From: Chloroflexota bacterium
Lineage (GTDB): Bacteria; Chloroflexota; Dormibacteria; Dormibacterales; Dormibacteraceae
Assembly: GCA_005883575.1 (NCBI GenBank)
Contig: VBFH01000031.1
Location: forward strand, 1 to 64,000
Length of the DNA: 64,000 nt
Direction of reading: 5' to 3'
This document shows positions 34,816 through 43,331 of the stretch, one piece after another; position 1 is the first letter of the stretch, and the number at the start of each line of letters is the position of its first letter. A model generated the notes under the pieces. The model did no database searches and was not told where the DNA came from. It saw only the letters and a program-made list of their open reading frames with translations. A program made the position numbers and the translations under genes.

Positions 34816-36180
34816 GTGCTAGAGCCACTTCCCGTTCTGTCCGCGACCGGCATGCTGGGGTCGGGGTTCCGCGAGGAATCGATTTACCGCGCACTCGACC
34901 TCGGCGTAAGGATGATCGGTTGCGACGCCGGAACCACCGACTTCGGACCTCATCTCCTCGCGACCGGAGATTCCCAATTCTCTCGGGCTGCTGTGAAGCG
35001 CGATACGTCGATCATCCTCGCAGCGGCCGTCCGAGCCGGCATTCCCCTGGTGATCGGGTCGGCCGGCGGAGCCGGCGGCGATGTCAACCTCGAATGGATG
35101 CGCAGGGTGCTGCTCGAAACCGCGAGGGAGCAGGGGCTGCATTTTCGGCTCGCGCTCATCCACGCCGAGCAGTCCAAGGACAAGGTGCGCGAGCTTATGC
35201 GGCAGGGGCGTGTCCTCCCGCTTCCGCCCTCGGAGCCGCTGAGCGATTTCGCGGTGGACGAGGCGCTCCACATCGTCGCGATGATGGGTGCAGAGCCGGT
35301 CCAGGCGGCCCTGGACAGCGCGCAAGTAGTCCTGGCTGGCAGGTCAAGCGACGCAGCAATCTACTCGGCGCTGCCACTGAAGCTCGGATATGCGTCCGCG
35401 GTGTGCTGGCATGCAGCCAAGATCCTTGAATGCGGCGCGGCGGCGGTCGCACAGCGCGCTGCCCCGGACAGCATGGTCGCTGTTCTGCACTCTGACTCAT
35501 TTGACGTCTTTCCGATGCGCGACGACTATCGCTGCACCCCGCAAAGCATTGCTTCGCACACGCTGTATGAGAACGTCGATCCGTTTCATCTTGTCGAGCC
35601 ATCTGGGATCCTTAACACTCTCGAATCCGAGTACGTGGCAATCGACAATCGCGCAGTCAACGTGAGTGGTTCGACATTCGAACTCGCCGAGCGATACGGT
35701 GTGAAGATCGAGGGGGCGCGGCTCGTGGGTTATTCGACGATCATCCTCGGCGCGATCCGAGACCCACTCATCATCCGTCAGCTCGACAACTGGCTGGAGC
35801 GACTGGATGAGAACTTGAAGGAGCGTTTGCGAAATACCGTCGGCGACGCTGCGCAGCATCAGATCACAGCTCGGATCTACGGCCGCGACGGCGTCATGGG
35901 CGCGCTCGAACCGCGCAAGACGATCGAGGGTCACGAGGTAATGGTCTTGTGGGATGTGATCTCCGCCAGCCAGGGGCTGTCGCACTCAATCGCCGCCAGC
36001 CTCAGCCATATGGCCGTCCACAACCCGATCCCCGAATGGGATGGGCTAATCAGTGGTGTCGCCTTCCCATTTGCGCCGTCCGAGGTCGACCGGGGCCCCG
36101 TCTACGAGTTTCACCTCAATCACGTGGTCTACCCGGATAGTCCGACGTCCCTCTTTCCGACCGATTACGAGAGCGTCTGA
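34816..36180 (+). CDS. AtuA-like (DUF1446) protein, copy 2
   Basis: 454 residues. Same ordered motifs as copies 1 and 3: 'CDAGTTDFGPHLLATG', 'VIGSAGGAGGD', 'VVLAGRSSDAAIYSALP', 'KILECGAAA' and 'YGRDGVMGALEPRK'. The first motif is the most divergent of the three ('LLATGDSQFSR' in place of 'YLGSG'). Starts with GTG at 34816, 65 nt after the cysteine hydrolase. It is followed 4 nt later by its DUF4387 partner. Confidence 0.87.
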   Translation: MLEPLPVLSATGMLGSGFREESIYRALDLGVRMIGCDAGTTDFGPHLLATGDSQFSRAAVKRDTSIILAAAVRAGIPLVIGSAGGAGGDVNLEWMRRVLLETAREQGLHFRLALIHAEQSKDKVRELMRQGRVLPLPPSEPLSDFAVDEALHIVAMMGAEPVQAALDSAQVVLAGRSSDAAIYSALPLKLGYASAVCWHAAKILECGAAAVAQRAAPDSMVAVLHSDSFDVFPMRDDYRCTPQSIASHTLYENVDPFHLVEPSGILNTLESEYVAIDNRAVNVSGSTFELAERYGVKIEGARLVGYSTIILGAIRDPLIIRQLDNWLERLDENLKERLRNTVGDAAQHQITARIYGRDGVMGALEPRKTIEGHEVMVLWDVISASQGLSHSIAASLSHMAVHNPIPEWDGLISGVAFPFAPSEVDRGPVYEFHLNHVVYPDSPTSLFPTDYESV

Positions 36181-36184
36181 TCTA

Positions 36185-36517
36185 TTGAGCACGCTCGCCG
36201 AAGTAGCGAAGCTGATCCGATCGAAAAACGCCGGGCCGTTCTGGCTGACCCTTGATGTGATGTTCGATGACCGCCAGACATACGAGGCGGTTCGCGACCA
36301 GCACGTTCTCAGTGTGGAGCTGATCAGCCGGCTGTATATGCAACCGCGCGAGTGCGTTCGTGTATTTGCCCACGACGCCGCGATGGCGATAAAGGTGAGC
36401 ATTCCGAGGCCACATAGCTCCGGGTCGCCAATGGACACCGATGTGTTCGGAGGGCAGCAATACGCTCCGCTTCTCGACCTAGCGGTGGAGTTCCCCCGCC
36501 ACCAGGGTCACAAATAG
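36185..36517 (+). CDS. DUF4387 protein, copy 2 (partner of AtuA-like 2)
   Basis: 110 residues. Signature 'RSKNAGPFWLTLDVMFDD' and 'SGSPMDTDVFGGQQYAPLLD'. The ORF track lists this frame from 36053, but the conserved domain starts at a TTG at 36185, just after the AtuA-like stop. Ribosome site weak (GAGAG), consistent with translational coupling. Function unknown; see the three-pair finding. Confidence 0.82.
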   Translation: MSTLAEVAKLIRSKNAGPFWLTLDVMFDDRQTYEAVRDQHVLSVELISRLYMQPRECVRVFAHDAAMAIKVSIPRPHSSGSPMDTDVFGGQQYAPLLDLAVEFPRHQGHK

Positions 36518-36538
36518 CTCGTGAAAGTGAGGAATCGC

Positions 36539-37384
36539 ATGAACGTTCCTAACCGCCCATCGCTCAAGACCAGACTGGCTCACGGACAGACCGTGATCGG
36601 CTGCCTCGTCGCGTTTGACGCACCCTGGCTCGTCGAAATCATCGGCCGAAGTGGTTTCGATTTCGTGACCATCGACGTCGAGCATGAAGCCTTCGACGAG
36701 CAAGGTGTTGTCAACCTGATCCGCAGCGCCGAAACTGTGGGTCTTTCATCGATCGTCCGAATGTCGATCTCGGACCGTCTGCTCGCATACCTTGACGCGG
36801 GCGTCAACGGGGTCAAGGTTCCTGATCTACGAGACCGTGACCACGCGGAGCAGCTCGTCTCGCTGACCCATTTCTACCCACAAGGCAAGCGCACGTACTA
36901 CACGATGGGGCGGGCGGCTCGCTATGGCATCGATATCGACGATCACGAGTGGATGTCTCGGGCAAACGACGAGATGTTTCTGATGGCGATGATTGAGGAC
37001 ATCGGTGTCGTTGAGCAGCTCGACGACATACTGGACGTCGAGGAAATCGACGCCTTCCACGTCGGCCCACACGACCTCGCCCAGTCGATGGGTTTTCCGG
37101 CACCCGGAGCGCTCGATGACGTGATCAAGGGTGTGGTGCACAGATGCCGCGACGCAGGCAAGTACGTATCGGTTGGCGTCGTCACGCCCTGGAACCTCGT
37201 CAAGGCCGACAGCTGGCGACGCGAGGGTTGTCAGATCCTCACTGTCGGCTCGTCCTGGGTCGTCTCACACAGCATGGTCGAGATGCACAACCAGCTGCGC
37301 GGCGCGATCCCGGCAGATCAGCAATCTCGGGTCGAGCCGACTGCGGTCAGTCGAAGCTCATACCTGGCACCGAATACCCCGTAG
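36539..37384 (+). CDS. HpcH/HpaI-family aldolase
   Basis: 281 residues, class II pyruvate/oxaloacetate aldolase or lyase fold. 'FDFVTIDVEHEAFDEQGVVN', 'GVNGVKVPDLRDRDHAEQLV', 'MIEDIGVVEQLDDILDVEEI' and 'DAFHVGPHDLAQSMGFP' correspond to the metal-binding and substrate loops of 2,4-dihydroxyhept-2-ene-1,7-dioate aldolase and relatives. The ATG at 36539 has AGTGAGGA 7 nt upstream and is preferred to the GTG at 36521. It follows the DUF4387 gene by 21 nt and would cleave a hydroxy-oxo acid, perhaps the product of the preceding enzymes. Confidence 0.88.
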   Translation: MNVPNRPSLKTRLAHGQTVIGCLVAFDAPWLVEIIGRSGFDFVTIDVEHEAFDEQGVVNLIRSAETVGLSSIVRMSISDRLLAYLDAGVNGVKVPDLRDRDHAEQLVSLTHFYPQGKRTYYTMGRAARYGIDIDDHEWMSRANDEMFLMAMIEDIGVVEQLDDILDVEEIDAFHVGPHDLAQSMGFPAPGALDDVIKGVVHRCRDAGKYVSVGVVTPWNLVKADSWRREGCQILTVGSSWVVSHSMVEMHNQLRGAIPADQQSRVEPTAVSRSSYLAPNTP

Positions 37385-37621
37385 AGGCAGGTCCTTTACG
37401 CACGATACGTGTCTCATGATCGGTGCTTTCGGCTTGACCGTCCGAACTTGACAATCCAACCGCGGCCGATAACATTCAGCGCCAGATAGGAACGTGATTC
37501 TAAATGCCGCTCGGCGGCCGCTGTGCTGGACATAGAGCTGATTCGCGGAGGTTACAAACGTTGAACCCGTCGATCTCCTCGGCACTGGGGCCAGCGCTCG
37601 TAGCGTGGCTGGGAGGTCGGA

Positions 37622-38659
37622 TTGGCGGAGCCTAGGAACTCTGAAGTCGACTCGGTTACCCTGCCCCGGGGCGCCTCAACCATCAGGCGCTTCGCTAGTG
37701 GATTTCGGGTTCCCAACCCAGCTGAACTGGCCGACCGATTCGGCATCCTCGTGGCCTGGGCAGTAATCATCGCCATGTTTTCGGTCGTTGAACCGAATAC
37801 GTTCTTCACTTTTGCAAATTTAAGAATCGTTCTCGGGACGCAGGCGGTGTTGCTCATCCTGGCCCTGGCCCTGCTGCTCCCGTTGACGGTAGGCGAGTTC
37901 GACCTCTCTGTGACGGGGGCACTCGGGATAGCGTTGATCTTGATCGGCTACCTCAACATCATTCGAGGTTGGTCGATTCTGGCAGCCATCGCAGCCGCCC
38001 TGCTGTCGGGAGTAGTGATCGGTCTGGTGAATGTCTTTTTCGTCATGGTCGTCAGGGTGGAGTCGATCGTCGTGACGCTCGGTTCGGGAACGATGTGGCT
38101 GGGGGTCGGATATGGCATCTGGGGCGCGAACATCTCGGGTGTTTCTGACGCCCTCGTTTCTGTAACCAGAAATAACTTCATCCTTGATGTGCCGTTCGCC
38201 TTCTGGTACGGGCTTCTTCTGACTCTCCTCTTCTGGTATCTCTACGCGCTGACGCCACTTGGTCGCTACCTGTACTTCGTCGGCGCCAACCGCCAGGTTT
38301 CACGGCTATCCGGAATTCCGGTAAGTGCGATACGTGCGGGCTCGCTCATGGCTTCCGCAATAGTCAGCTCGATCGCAGGCATCATATTGGCCGGGGTCCT
38401 CGGTGGCTCGGGCCCGAACATCGCCGCCGGCTATCTGCTGCCAGCTTTTGCTGCGGTGTTCCTGGGCGCGACGGCGATCAGCCCGGGCCGCTTCAACCCG
38501 CTGGGAACGTTCATCGCGGTGTACTTCCTCATCACTGGCATCACCGGGCTCGAGTTGCTGGGATTCAGCGGGTGGGTCGAAAACGTCTTCTACGGAGCAT
38601 CACTGGTTCTGGCGGTGGCGCTTTCACGCCTCGCCGCACGACGGCGCTTCACGCAATGA
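37622..38659 (+). CDS. Ribose-type ABC importer, permease subunit
   Basis: 345 residues with about nine hydrophobic segments in the RbsC/BPD_transp_2 pattern. 'LPLTVGEFDLSVTGALGIAL' and 'GNRQVSRLSGIP'-like 'GANRQVSRLSGIPVSAIRAG' (the cytoplasmic coupling loop) and 'LLPAFAAVFLGATAISPGRF' are typical. TTG start at 37622 with GGGAGG upstream. The 237-nt gap before it contains a weak copy of the recurring palindrome (GGAACGTGATTCT at 37489), suggesting its own promoter. It pairs with the ATPase at 32373 and the binding protein downstream. Confidence 0.9.
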   Translation: MAEPRNSEVDSVTLPRGASTIRRFASGFRVPNPAELADRFGILVAWAVIIAMFSVVEPNTFFTFANLRIVLGTQAVLLILALALLLPLTVGEFDLSVTGALGIALILIGYLNIIRGWSILAAIAAALLSGVVIGLVNVFFVMVVRVESIVVTLGSGTMWLGVGYGIWGANISGVSDALVSVTRNNFILDVPFAFWYGLLLTLLFWYLYALTPLGRYLYFVGANRQVSRLSGIPVSAIRAGSLMASAIVSSIAGIILAGVLGGSGPNIAAGYLLPAFAAVFLGATAISPGRFNPLGTFIAVYFLITGITGLELLGFSGWVENVFYGASLVLAVALSRLAARRRFTQ

Positions 38660-38734
38660 GAACCGCTGTGCCGCCTTGACGCACCTGGTTATCCCGTACG
38701 GCAACCCGAAATACATGAGATGGAGGATGGAGTG

Positions 38735-39919
38735 ATGGTAGGTATCGGCAGAGTCCCTGGGCGGTGGCGGCGTCCACTGCTCCTGGGCATGGTCGTGGCT
38801 CTCCCGTTAGCCGCATGCGGAGGAAGCACACCCACGACCACTTCCCAGGGCATGAGCGCCGATGCCCTCGCCCAGGTCAAAGCGCTGTATCAAAAGGAAT
38901 CCGGGCCTTCGCAGTTCCAGGGCGGTCCCGCGTTCGATGCCACCAAGGCCAAGGGCAAGAAGGTCTGGTGGATCAGCAACCTTGGCAGCAACTCATTCAC
39001 ACCACTCATTTACAACCCGTTCAAGGAAGCAATGAACGCCGCCGGCGTACAGGTCACGTTCTTCGATGGTCAGGGCTCCGCGCAAGAAGAGATCCATGGG
39101 ATGCAGAACGCAATCGCGGCAAAGGCCGACTTGATCGTGGACCAGGACTACCCGGTTGCGCAGACGCGAGCTGGGTTCGACGCCGCCAAAAAGGCAAACA
39201 TTCCAGTTCTCGAGTGGGCGAACAACGATGAAGGCGCTGGCCCGACGCCCAACGGCGGTGTCGCCGAGGTCACATACGCCTACAAGAACGCTGGCGTGCT
39301 GATGGCTGACGCGATCATGACCATATCGGACGGGAAGCCGGTCAACGCCGTCTTCATCAACAGCTCGGACGTTGAGCCAGCCGGAGAAGTTGGCGACGGC
39401 CTAAAGGCAGAATTCCAGAAGTACTGTCCATCTGCATGCAAGGTCACGACCAAGGACGTCGTGATCGCTGATTGGAGCACCAAGCTGGCGGTAACGGCCA
39501 GCACTTCGGTGGCTGACACCAGCGTGAACTGGATCGTTCCGGCTTTCGATCCGGAAACTGCCTTTGTCGACCCGGCGATCATTCAGGCTGGCGCGGCCAG
39601 CCGCGTCAAGGTCTGCGCATACAACGCGACCAAAGGCAACGTCGACCGGCTGAAGCAGAATGGCGACCCGCTGACATGTGACGTCGGATCGCCGCTTGGT
39701 TGGAGTGGGTATGGGATCGCCGACGATGCACTCCGCCTTCTATCGGGCGTCACACCGATCTGCAAGGCTCCGCCGCCGTGCGGAGAAGGCGAAAAGATCC
39801 CTCAGCGAATCTTCGACCGCACCAACATCCAGCAGTACGATCTAAACGCATCGGACGCCACCTGGTATGGACCGACAGACTACAAGGCTGCATACAAGAA
39901 GCTTTGGGGAATTGGCTAG
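38735..39919 (+). CDS. ABC importer substrate-binding lipoprotein
   Basis: 394 residues. The N-terminus has an Arg-rich n-region, a hydrophobic core and lipobox 'LPLAACGG', so it is exported and lipid-anchored. The mature part reads as a type I periplasmic sugar-binding fold ('KVWWISNLGSNSFTPLIYNP', 'VTFFDGQGSAQEEIHGMQNA', 'ADLIVDQDYPVAQTRAGFD'). The ATG at 38735 follows TGGAGG by 8 nt. Ligand unknown; given the intervening enzymes it need not be a sugar. Followed by a strong terminator. Confidence 0.92.
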   Translation: MVGIGRVPGRWRRPLLLGMVVALPLAACGGSTPTTTSQGMSADALAQVKALYQKESGPSQFQGGPAFDATKAKGKKVWWISNLGSNSFTPLIYNPFKEAMNAAGVQVTFFDGQGSAQEEIHGMQNAIAAKADLIVDQDYPVAQTRAGFDAAKKANIPVLEWANNDEGAGPTPNGGVAEVTYAYKNAGVLMADAIMTISDGKPVNAVFINSSDVEPAGEVGDGLKAEFQKYCPSACKVTTKDVVIADWSTKLAVTASTSVADTSVNWIVPAFDPETAFVDPAIIQAGAASRVKVCAYNATKGNVDRLKQNGDPLTCDVGSPLGWSGYGIADDALRLLSGVTPICKAPPPCGEGEKIPQRIFDRTNIQQYDLNASDATWYGPTDYKAAYKKLWGIG

Positions 39920-39945
39920 ACCGCGGGTTGTTCCGGCGACTGATT

Positions 39946-39977
39946 GAGAAAGGGCCCCGAATCCGGGGCCCTTTCTC
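39946..39977 (+). terminator. Rho-independent terminator, probably bidirectional
   Basis: A 14-bp stem GAGAAAGGGCCCCG / CGGGGCCCTTTCTC with a 4-nt AATC loop, lying 27 nt after the binding-protein stop and 20 nt before the end of the convergent DUF4387 gene. The A/T-flanked stem could stop transcription from both sides. Confidence 0.85.
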
Positions 39978-39997
39978 TTGACGGACGAGCAGTAAGC

Positions 39998-40324
39998 TCA
40001 GGAACGCTCGGCAGGTACCTCCAGAGATATCAAAGGTGCCCACATCTGCGAACCGAACACAGATCGATCGCCGAAGTCGCCGGAAGAGATATCGCGGACG
40101 AGGTTGAACTTGATCACCCGACCGGCTGGGTAGTCATGGATGGAGAGAATCCTGCTTTCGGGCACGTGGAATAGCTTCGCGATCCGCGCCTTGGTGAACA
40201 CCTTGGCGCGGCGGACCATCTCGAAGGTGGCCTCGTCCTTGAAGACCACATCGAACGTGATCAGGTACGGGCCGGCGTTCTTGCTGAAAAGGAACTCCAC
40301 AAGGTCGATCAACTTGCGGTTCAC
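39998..40324 (-). CDS. DUF4387 protein, copy 3 (partner of AtuA-like 3)
   Basis: 108 residues. Signature 'FSKNAGPYLITFDVVFKD' and 'SGDFGDRSVFGSQMWAPLIS'; the C-terminal motif departs from copies 1 and 2 ('GAQQYAPLL', 'GGQQYAPLL'). GTG at 40324 overlaps the AtuA-like stop by 4 nt (GTGA). It is the last gene of a coupled chain from 47455. Confidence 0.85.
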   Translation of the reverse strand: MNRKLIDLVEFLFSKNAGPYLITFDVVFKDEATFEMVRRAKVFTKARIAKLFHVPESRILSIHDYPAGRVIKFNLVRDISSGDFGDRSVFGSQMWAPLISLEVPAERS

Positions 40325-41709
40325 GGTTCGGCTCCGACCTTGAAGTATTCGATCGGAAACAGACTGGTCAACTCGGATGGTTTCGCCAGCTCGGCGACGT
40401 GCAGGACGCTGAACCGGTAGACCGCGCCCGTATCGTTCACCAGCGGCGAGAACGGGAACGCCACGTGCGCCGTGCGAGTCTTTGCCCCGGAATAAGGGAA
40501 TCCGATCATGCGCGCCTCCAGTAGGGCGGCGACATCGTGGGCGACCTCCTGGCTGGGGCCCAAAATCTGCGCCAGGATCCCCACCTCATGGCCTGGATGG
40601 TCACGTTCTGGTTCCATCTCGCCCATCACGCCGTCGCGGCCGTAGACGATCCAGTTCAGGCTCACGCCCGGCTGGTCGGCAAGTGCCAGGGTCTGCTCCG
40701 TACAGCCGGCCATGTATTCGTCGAGCTTGGCGATCAGAAAAGGGTCGCGGATGCCGCCCAGCACGATCGAGCGGAAGCCCACACGCTCCGCTCCCTCGAA
40801 CCTGATCGTCGGCCGCTGGTGGACGTGGAACTGTGTCCCGCGCACCAGGGTCGACCTGTTACCGGTTTCCTCGAAGACCACGTCTGAAAAGTCGAGGACT
40901 CCCGTCGGCTCACCTTGCAGATAGGGGTGTTCGACTTCATAAACCATGTGCGCGGCTACCGAGAATGGCGTCACTTTGCGAGCCGGATTCGGTGCCACGA
41001 CCTCGAACTGGTCGCCGTCGACAATCGCCATAAGGCAATCCCGTCCGGTGGGCGGCACTGCGCTCATGGCCCCGCATTCCAGGATCTTGCCCATGTGCAA
41101 GGCGGGACCTGCCTCGATGCCGGCCCTGACCGGGTAGGCGGCAAAGATTGCGCTGTCGCAAGCTCGTCCCGCGAGCACCACCTGTGCGCCATGGTCCATT
41201 GCCTCGATGAACGGTTCGACGCCCATCTGGCCGACGATCCTCTCGCACGCATCCACGCGTTCGGCCGTCAGCTCCGGGACGCCGGGCATGGGCCGTACCT
41301 TTCCTGCCGCCAGGCGCTCCTTCAAATAGCGCTTTTCCTGCTGCGAGTGCACCAGCGCGAGGGTGAAGCTCATCCCCTTCTCGCGGGCGATTTCTTTAAT
41401 GATCTCGTGCGCCCAGGCCAGGTGTGGATCGGCTCCGGCGCCTCCCGCGTTGCCGATCAGCACCGGCAGCCCGTTGGCCAGCCCTGCCTCGATGATCAGC
41501 GACATGTCGCGCTTCATCGTCGCGCGAGAGTGGTAGGGCCTCCCGCTCCCAAGGTAGTAGGGGCCCATGTCCGTAGAACCCGAGTCGGCGCCAATCACGT
41601 CCAGCCCGCTCGCCACTGCGCGCTGCAGGCTGTCGGCGTTTACGCCATAGCCGATCGAGCCGCCCGGGCTGACGACGCGGATTGCCCGTGCCCGGCTAGG
41701 CGCCGTCAT
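40321..41709 (-). CDS. AtuA-like (DUF1446) protein, copy 3
   Basis: 462 residues with 'ADSGSTDMGPYYLGSGRPYH', 'VLIGNAGGAGAD', 'VVLAGRACDSAIFAAYP', 'HMGKILECGAM' and 'YGRDGVMGEMEPER'. Its ATG overlaps the HyuB stop by 4 nt, so it is translated with a hydantoinase-like subunit, unlike the other two copies. Confidence 0.88.
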   Translation of the reverse strand: MTAPSRARAIRVVSPGGSIGYGVNADSLQRAVASGLDVIGADSGSTDMGPYYLGSGRPYHSRATMKRDMSLIIEAGLANGLPVLIGNAGGAGADPHLAWAHEIIKEIAREKGMSFTLALVHSQQEKRYLKERLAAGKVRPMPGVPELTAERVDACERIVGQMGVEPFIEAMDHGAQVVLAGRACDSAIFAAYPVRAGIEAGPALHMGKILECGAMSAVPPTGRDCLMAIVDGDQFEVVAPNPARKVTPFSVAAHMVYEVEHPYLQGEPTGVLDFSDVVFEETGNRSTLVRGTQFHVHQRPTIRFEGAERVGFRSIVLGGIRDPFLIAKLDEYMAGCTEQTLALADQPGVSLNWIVYGRDGVMGEMEPERDHPGHEVGILAQILGPSQEVAHDVAALLEARMIGFPYSGAKTRTAHVAFPFSPLVNDTGAVYRFSVLHVAELAKPSELTSLFPIEYFKVGAEP

Positions 41710-43331
41710 TCAGCGGTGACGTAGCCGAACTCGATGTCGCGCCGGCGCTGCTCAGGGTCCCGGGCCTCGGGCGGCCCGAAGCCGCCGCCGCCCGGCGTGC
41801 GCATGCTCAAGACCTCGCCGGGCTGCAACTCGGTGCGACCCTTTGGCGGCACGCTGCCGCCGCCTGACCTGGTCAGTATGTTCGGCGCGGCCGGATGTCC
41901 GCCATGCCGGCCCAGGGGTGGGTGCGTAACCCGGTCGGTCATCATCGAGAGCACCGCGGATTTTTTCGAGCGGAGCTCGATGTCGGTCGCCACCCCGAGG
42001 CCGCCGCGATACGTGCCGTCGCCGCCCGAGTTGGGAACCAGCGCGCGACGCCTGAAGAGCAGCTCCGTCGTTGACTCGACGATCTCCGCCGAGGTGGTGC
42101 CCGCGTTCGATGGCCACGGGGCGGCGGACAAACCGTCCCGATTGTTCTTGGCGCCCATTCCGCCGGAGAGCAGGAAGGAGCTCCCCCACTTTCTGCCGTC
42201 CGGAAACATCCCGCTGATGACAAATCGCGGACAAGGAGAGCCGGAATCAGCCAGGACTCGATCGGGGAGGATCTGGGCCAGGGCGCCGAATACCGTCGCC
42301 GAGATCGAGTGGCCGATGATCTGGCGCGAAGCCACGGCGGCGGGGAAGCGACAGTTGATGATCGTCCCCTCGGGTGCGACCATCGTGATCGGTCGGTAGG
42401 AGCCCTGGTTGTTGGGGACGTCGGGCAGCAGGGCGCACTTGATCGGATAGACAGTCATCGCGTAGGCGTGGTTGAAGGAATCGTTGATAGCCCATTGCGT
42501 CTGCGGTGACGACCCCGTCCAGTCGACGACGATCGATTCATCTTCGATCGTGACCGCCGCCCGAAGGACCAGGGGACCATCGACGCCATCGAGCTCCATC
42601 TCGTGCCTGTACGTTCCGTTGGGGACCTCCCGGATGGCGGCCCGCATCGCGCTCTCAGACCTCGTCTCGATCTCGTTGAAGATCGAGGCAGGATCGTCAA
42701 GCGACATCTCGTCGAGCAGATCTGTGAGCCGCTGGGCACCGACATCGAGGGTCGCCAGCTGAGCGTAGATGTCACCTCGCACCTGCTCCGGAAGGCGGAC
42801 GTTGGCAAGAACGATCGAAAGCAGGTCATCGTTAACCTTGCCTCGATTGCGAATCTTGGAGAGCGGGATTCGAAGACCCTCTTCGAAGAGCTCACGGCTG
42901 TCGGCTGACCAGATGGCTCCGCCGATGTCGGCCCAATGGCCGATACACCCGACGTAGGCGACGATGCGGCCGCTCCGAAACACCGGCCGCACCATGGTCA
43001 TGTCAGGCAGGTGCCCGGTGCCCAGCCACGGGTCGTTGGTGCCCAGGACGTCACCGGGTTGCCATGTGGAGGCCGGAAATCGCTCGAGCGCGGCTTGCAT
43101 CGTGCGCGGAAGCGTCCCCACGAACGACGGCATGCTCCGCTGCGATTGGCTGACGGAGCCTCCCTGGCTGTCGAGCAGAACGACCCCGAAGTCGAATGCC
43201 TCGCGGATGATGGGCGAGAACGCGGTCCGCATCAACGTGACCTCGGCCTCGTCGATGACGGCCTGAAGGCGGCCCCACACGATCTCGAGCGTGACCGGAT
43301 CCAGGCTGAGTTGAGACTTCACCGCTTTCAT
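41706..43331 (-). CDS. Hydantoinase/oxoprolinase subunit B (HyuB), copy 2
   Basis: 541 residues. 'LDPVTLEIVWGRLQAVIDEA' at the N-terminus, 'VLGTNDPWLGTGHLPDMTMV', 'GCIGHWADIGGAIWS', 'VVDWTGSSPQTQWAIND' and 'MRTPGGGGFGPPEARDPEQ' at the end are the HyuB landmarks. It is shorter than copies 1 (597) and 3 (579). It is separated from its HyuA by the aminotransferase gene, with which it overlaps by 4 nt (ATGA). Confidence 0.9.
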   Translation of the reverse strand: MKAVKSQLSLDPVTLEIVWGRLQAVIDEAEVTLMRTAFSPIIREAFDFGVVLLDSQGGSVSQSQRSMPSFVGTLPRTMQAALERFPASTWQPGDVLGTNDPWLGTGHLPDMTMVRPVFRSGRIVAYVGCIGHWADIGGAIWSADSRELFEEGLRIPLSKIRNRGKVNDDLLSIVLANVRLPEQVRGDIYAQLATLDVGAQRLTDLLDEMSLDDPASIFNEIETRSESAMRAAIREVPNGTYRHEMELDGVDGPLVLRAAVTIEDESIVVDWTGSSPQTQWAINDSFNHAYAMTVYPIKCALLPDVPNNQGSYRPITMVAPEGTIINCRFPAAVASRQIIGHSISATVFGALAQILPDRVLADSGSPCPRFVISGMFPDGRKWGSSFLLSGGMGAKNNRDGLSAAPWPSNAGTTSAEIVESTTELLFRRRALVPNSGGDGTYRGGLGVATDIELRSKKSAVLSMMTDRVTHPPLGRHGGHPAAPNILTRSGGGSVPPKGRTELQPGEVLSMRTPGGGGFGPPEARDPEQRRRDIEFGYVTAE

